Of a stretch of DNA of 14,713 bases, positions 13,109 to 14,713 are shown in pieces. Both the position numbers and the translations under genes were made by a program. Position 1 is the first letter of the stretch. The number at the start of each line of letters is the position of its first letter. The notes under the pieces were generated by a model. The model was not told the DNA's origin. It made no database searches and worked only from the letters and a program-made list of their open reading frames with translations. This DNA is from JBMNUL01 sp050946255 (lineage in GTDB: Bacteria; Actinomycetota; Coriobacteriia; Coriobacteriales; CADBOM01): NCBI GenBank assembly GCA_050946255.1, contig JBMNUL010000055.1, positions 1 to 14,713 on the forward strand. The letters run 5' to 3'.

Positions 13109-14713
13109 GGCGTTGCTCACATATTGGGGTTTCAAAGGGTAAATCTGGTAGCAGGACCGGCAAGGGCATCGGCGTTGTATACAAAGCTGTGCTTGCCATT
13201 GTGGTGGCACTTTGCATGTGCGTGCCTGCTGCCGCGCTAGCCGGTTCCGGCACGAGTACTGGAACGGATTCTGGCACGGGAACGGTTGCCGAAACGGAAA
13301 CGGTAACGGCCACTGACACTGAAACCGGCACAGACACGGGAACGGCAACGGGCACTGAGGCCAGCACGGACGCAAGCACGGACACCAGCTCTGAAAGTGG
13401 TACTGACACCGGAACGGTAACGGGCACGAGCAATGGAACGGGCACGGATTCTGGATCCAGCACAGGCACCAAGATGAGAGTAATGGGCAATCCAAGCTCT
13501 CCTTCCACATTCAGCTTTTCCAAGACTACGATTGAAATTCCGTATGGTGTCGACATCACCACTTGGCTCACCGACCAGAAGATTTACGAGATAGATAACG
13601 GGTCTGGAACTTCAACAGTTACGGGCGCGGACCTCATTGCTAGAGGCTTTTTCGATTCCGCAGTGGAGAATCCGTTGGAATTCGTAGGTCAGAGCTACCC
13701 GGCTCCCGGGGCCACCATCGCCTCAGCCGATCTGCAGTGGGGCCAGGTTGCTACTGGTAAGCTCACTCCAGATCTCACGAGCGTCGAGTTCAAGATGGGG
13801 AAGGTCGACTCTAATCCAAACGACACCGTTTCCGACGACCTGCTCCAACAGCTCCCGGATTCCATTAGGGACAATCTGCTGACAGTGGTTGGCGCCAACG
13901 GCGAGGACGTTCTCTATCACACCGGGTCTTCGGCAAATGGGGACTCCACGATTTGGATTTGCGATGCAACGAAGACCTCCGGAATAAAGCTTGGGACTTC
14001 CAGCTCTCTCACTCCCAATGATGACCAGGAGGTCATGACGTTTTCCAATTCGCTCTCCGTTGACCGGTCGGGAAAGTTCAGCTCCTCCAGTTCCGGAGAG
14101 ACATATACAGTTACCGCTCCTGGTACGGTCTACGTGAAGATGCCCAAGGACGTCACGGTGAAAGACAAGGCAACTGGCAATTACGTGAACATCTACAAGG
14201 GCCAGATCGTGAAGTTGCAGGTCTCCAAGGACACCAAGATTCCCACGGTGCCAAGCATCAATGTGAAAGATTCCAACGGGAAAGACATCGTGGCCGAGAA
14301 AGTGCTGGTGCTAGACGGCAACATGGTCGTCTACGAGAGCGGTGTGCAGATCAAGGCGACGGTCACAGATCCCGCTGTGACCGAGACCGGCGAGGTTTCA
14401 TCGGGCCTCGACAACGATAGTGTGAAGCTGAACCTAAAGCTCTCTGATGGGAGCACTAAGAAGATAGACGTGGACTCGATCGACTCCAACGGCCTTGCCA
14501 CCTTCAGCTTGAAGCTCTCAGATCTCAGCGGGCAGGACACCATAGAGTTCGCAGACATGGACATCACTGCTTCAGATAAAGCTGGAAACCAGCTCACCAA
14601 ATCTCTTTCCGGACTCGCACCAGTGAGCGGAAAGACGGTCAACGGAATCAAGTTCATGGACAAGAGCAAAGTCCAGACCACGGTCACTCCAAAGTTCAAC
14701 AACAATACTGTTG
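13105..14713 (+). CDS. Large secreted protein with Thr/Gly/Ser-rich stalk, C-terminus beyond the window
   Basis: An ATGA overlap joins this start to the stop of the GTTLL-repeat gene. The frame stays open to the right edge (536 codons). The N-terminus is a long signal peptide: basic residues to K27, hydrophobic VLAIVVALCMCV, and an AALA cleavage site after residue 46. Residues 47-122 are a low-complexity stalk (SGTDTGTVTGT style) likely to be glycosylated or to span the wall. The rest is beta-rich and Ser/Thr/Asp-rich, with stretches like GETYTVTAPGTVYVKMPKD and VKDSNGKDIVAEKVLV, then ASDKAGNQLTKSLSG, suggesting Ig-like modules of a surface protein. No anchor signal is visible yet. Its place in the kinase operon suggests an extracellular sensor, ligand or effector partner (inference). 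I cannot name the family. Confidence 0.85.
   Translation, partial: MRRCSHIGVSKGKSGSRTGKGIGVVYKAVLAIVVALCMCVPAAALAGSGTSTGTDSGTGTVAETETVTATDTETGTDTGTATGTEASTDASTDTSSESGTDTGTVTGTSNGTGTDSGSSTGTKMRVMGNPSSPSTFSFSKTTIEIPYGVDITTWLTDQKIYEIDNGSGTSTVTGADLIARGFFDSAVENPLEFVGQSYPAPGATIASADLQWGQVATGKLTPDLTSVEFKMGKVDSNPNDTVSDDLLQQLPDSIRDNLLTVVGANGEDVLYHTGSSANGDSTIWICDATKTSGIKLGTSSSLTPNDDQEVMTFSNSLSVDRSGKFSSSSSGETYTVTAPGTVYVKMPKDVTVKDKATGNYVNIYKGQIVKLQVSKDTKIPTVPSINVKDSNGKDIVAEKVLVLDGNMVVYESGVQIKATVTDPAVTETGEVSSGLDNDSVKLNLKLSDGSTKKIDVDSIDSNGLATFSLKLSDLSGQDTIEFADMDITASDKAGNQLTKSLSGLAPVSGKTVNGIKFMDKSKVQTTVTPKFNNNTV
13243..13470 (+). repeat. Low-complexity Thr/Gly/Ser/Asp stalk-coding region
   Basis: About 76 residues made almost only of T, G, S, D, E, A and V with frequent GT, DT and ET pairs. 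ACG and ACC codons dominate, giving an irregular hexanucleotide-like repeat (GGNACG). This stretch produces spurious Val/Pro-rich frames on the other strand. Confidence 0.75.

Noticed and set aside
13086..13571. Minus-strand Val/Pro/Ser repeat protein, 161 codons
   Set aside because: It is the antisense of the Thr/Gly stalk region; the repeat comes from the GGNACG codon pattern of the real plus-strand gene.

Overview
The window looks like chromosomal DNA of a GC-rich anaerobic actinobacterium, most likely class Coriobacteriia (Eggerthellaceae or a relative). This is inferred from the gene mix: a cytoplasmic-looking bis-MGD molybdoenzyme, BspA-like leucine-rich repeats joined to CWB2 wall-binding repeats, and an FAD oxidoreductase next to a membrane-anchored SRPBCC protein. 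No rRNA, tRNA or CRISPR array was seen.

Layout. (1) 1-2217: a molybdopterin oxidoreductase on the minus strand, running off the left edge, divergent from a regulator made of two fused MarR domains. (2) 2487-6377: a LysR regulator, a 422-bp regulatory gap with three degenerate repeats exactly 60 bp apart, then a probable two-gene operon (membrane-tethered SRPBCC protein and FAD-dependent oxidoreductase) closed by a strong terminator. (3) 6301-7440: a hicA-hicB toxin-antitoxin pair between two ~75-bp direct repeats that each contain a terminator hairpin, followed by what looks like a decayed second hicA. (4) 7586-9866: a secreted surface protein with BspA-like repeats and three CWB2 modules, broken by one extra C in a C7 tract. 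(5) 9881-10121: the 5' remnant of an IS256-family transposase (minus strand) with an inverted repeat over its start. (6) 10122-10568: an AT-rich, gene-free regulatory stretch with palindromes and 10-bp-phased GTTTG repeats. (7) 10569-14713: a tightly overlapping three-gene operon of a transmembrane Ser/Thr kinase, a single-pass membrane protein carrying five copies of an acidic D-x-x-G-T-T-L-L motif, and a large secreted protein with a Thr/Gly/Ser-rich stalk that runs off the right edge.

The best candidate for an undescribed system is region 7. The five evenly styled GTTLL motifs in acidic surroundings look like a multi-site phosphothreonine platform for the kinase encoded immediately upstream, and the third gene may be its extracellular effector or sensor. 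The other unusual points are the SRPBCC-FAD pair with its phased upstream repeats, and the terminator-flanked hicAB cassette. All functional assignments come from reading motifs by eye; no database search was run.
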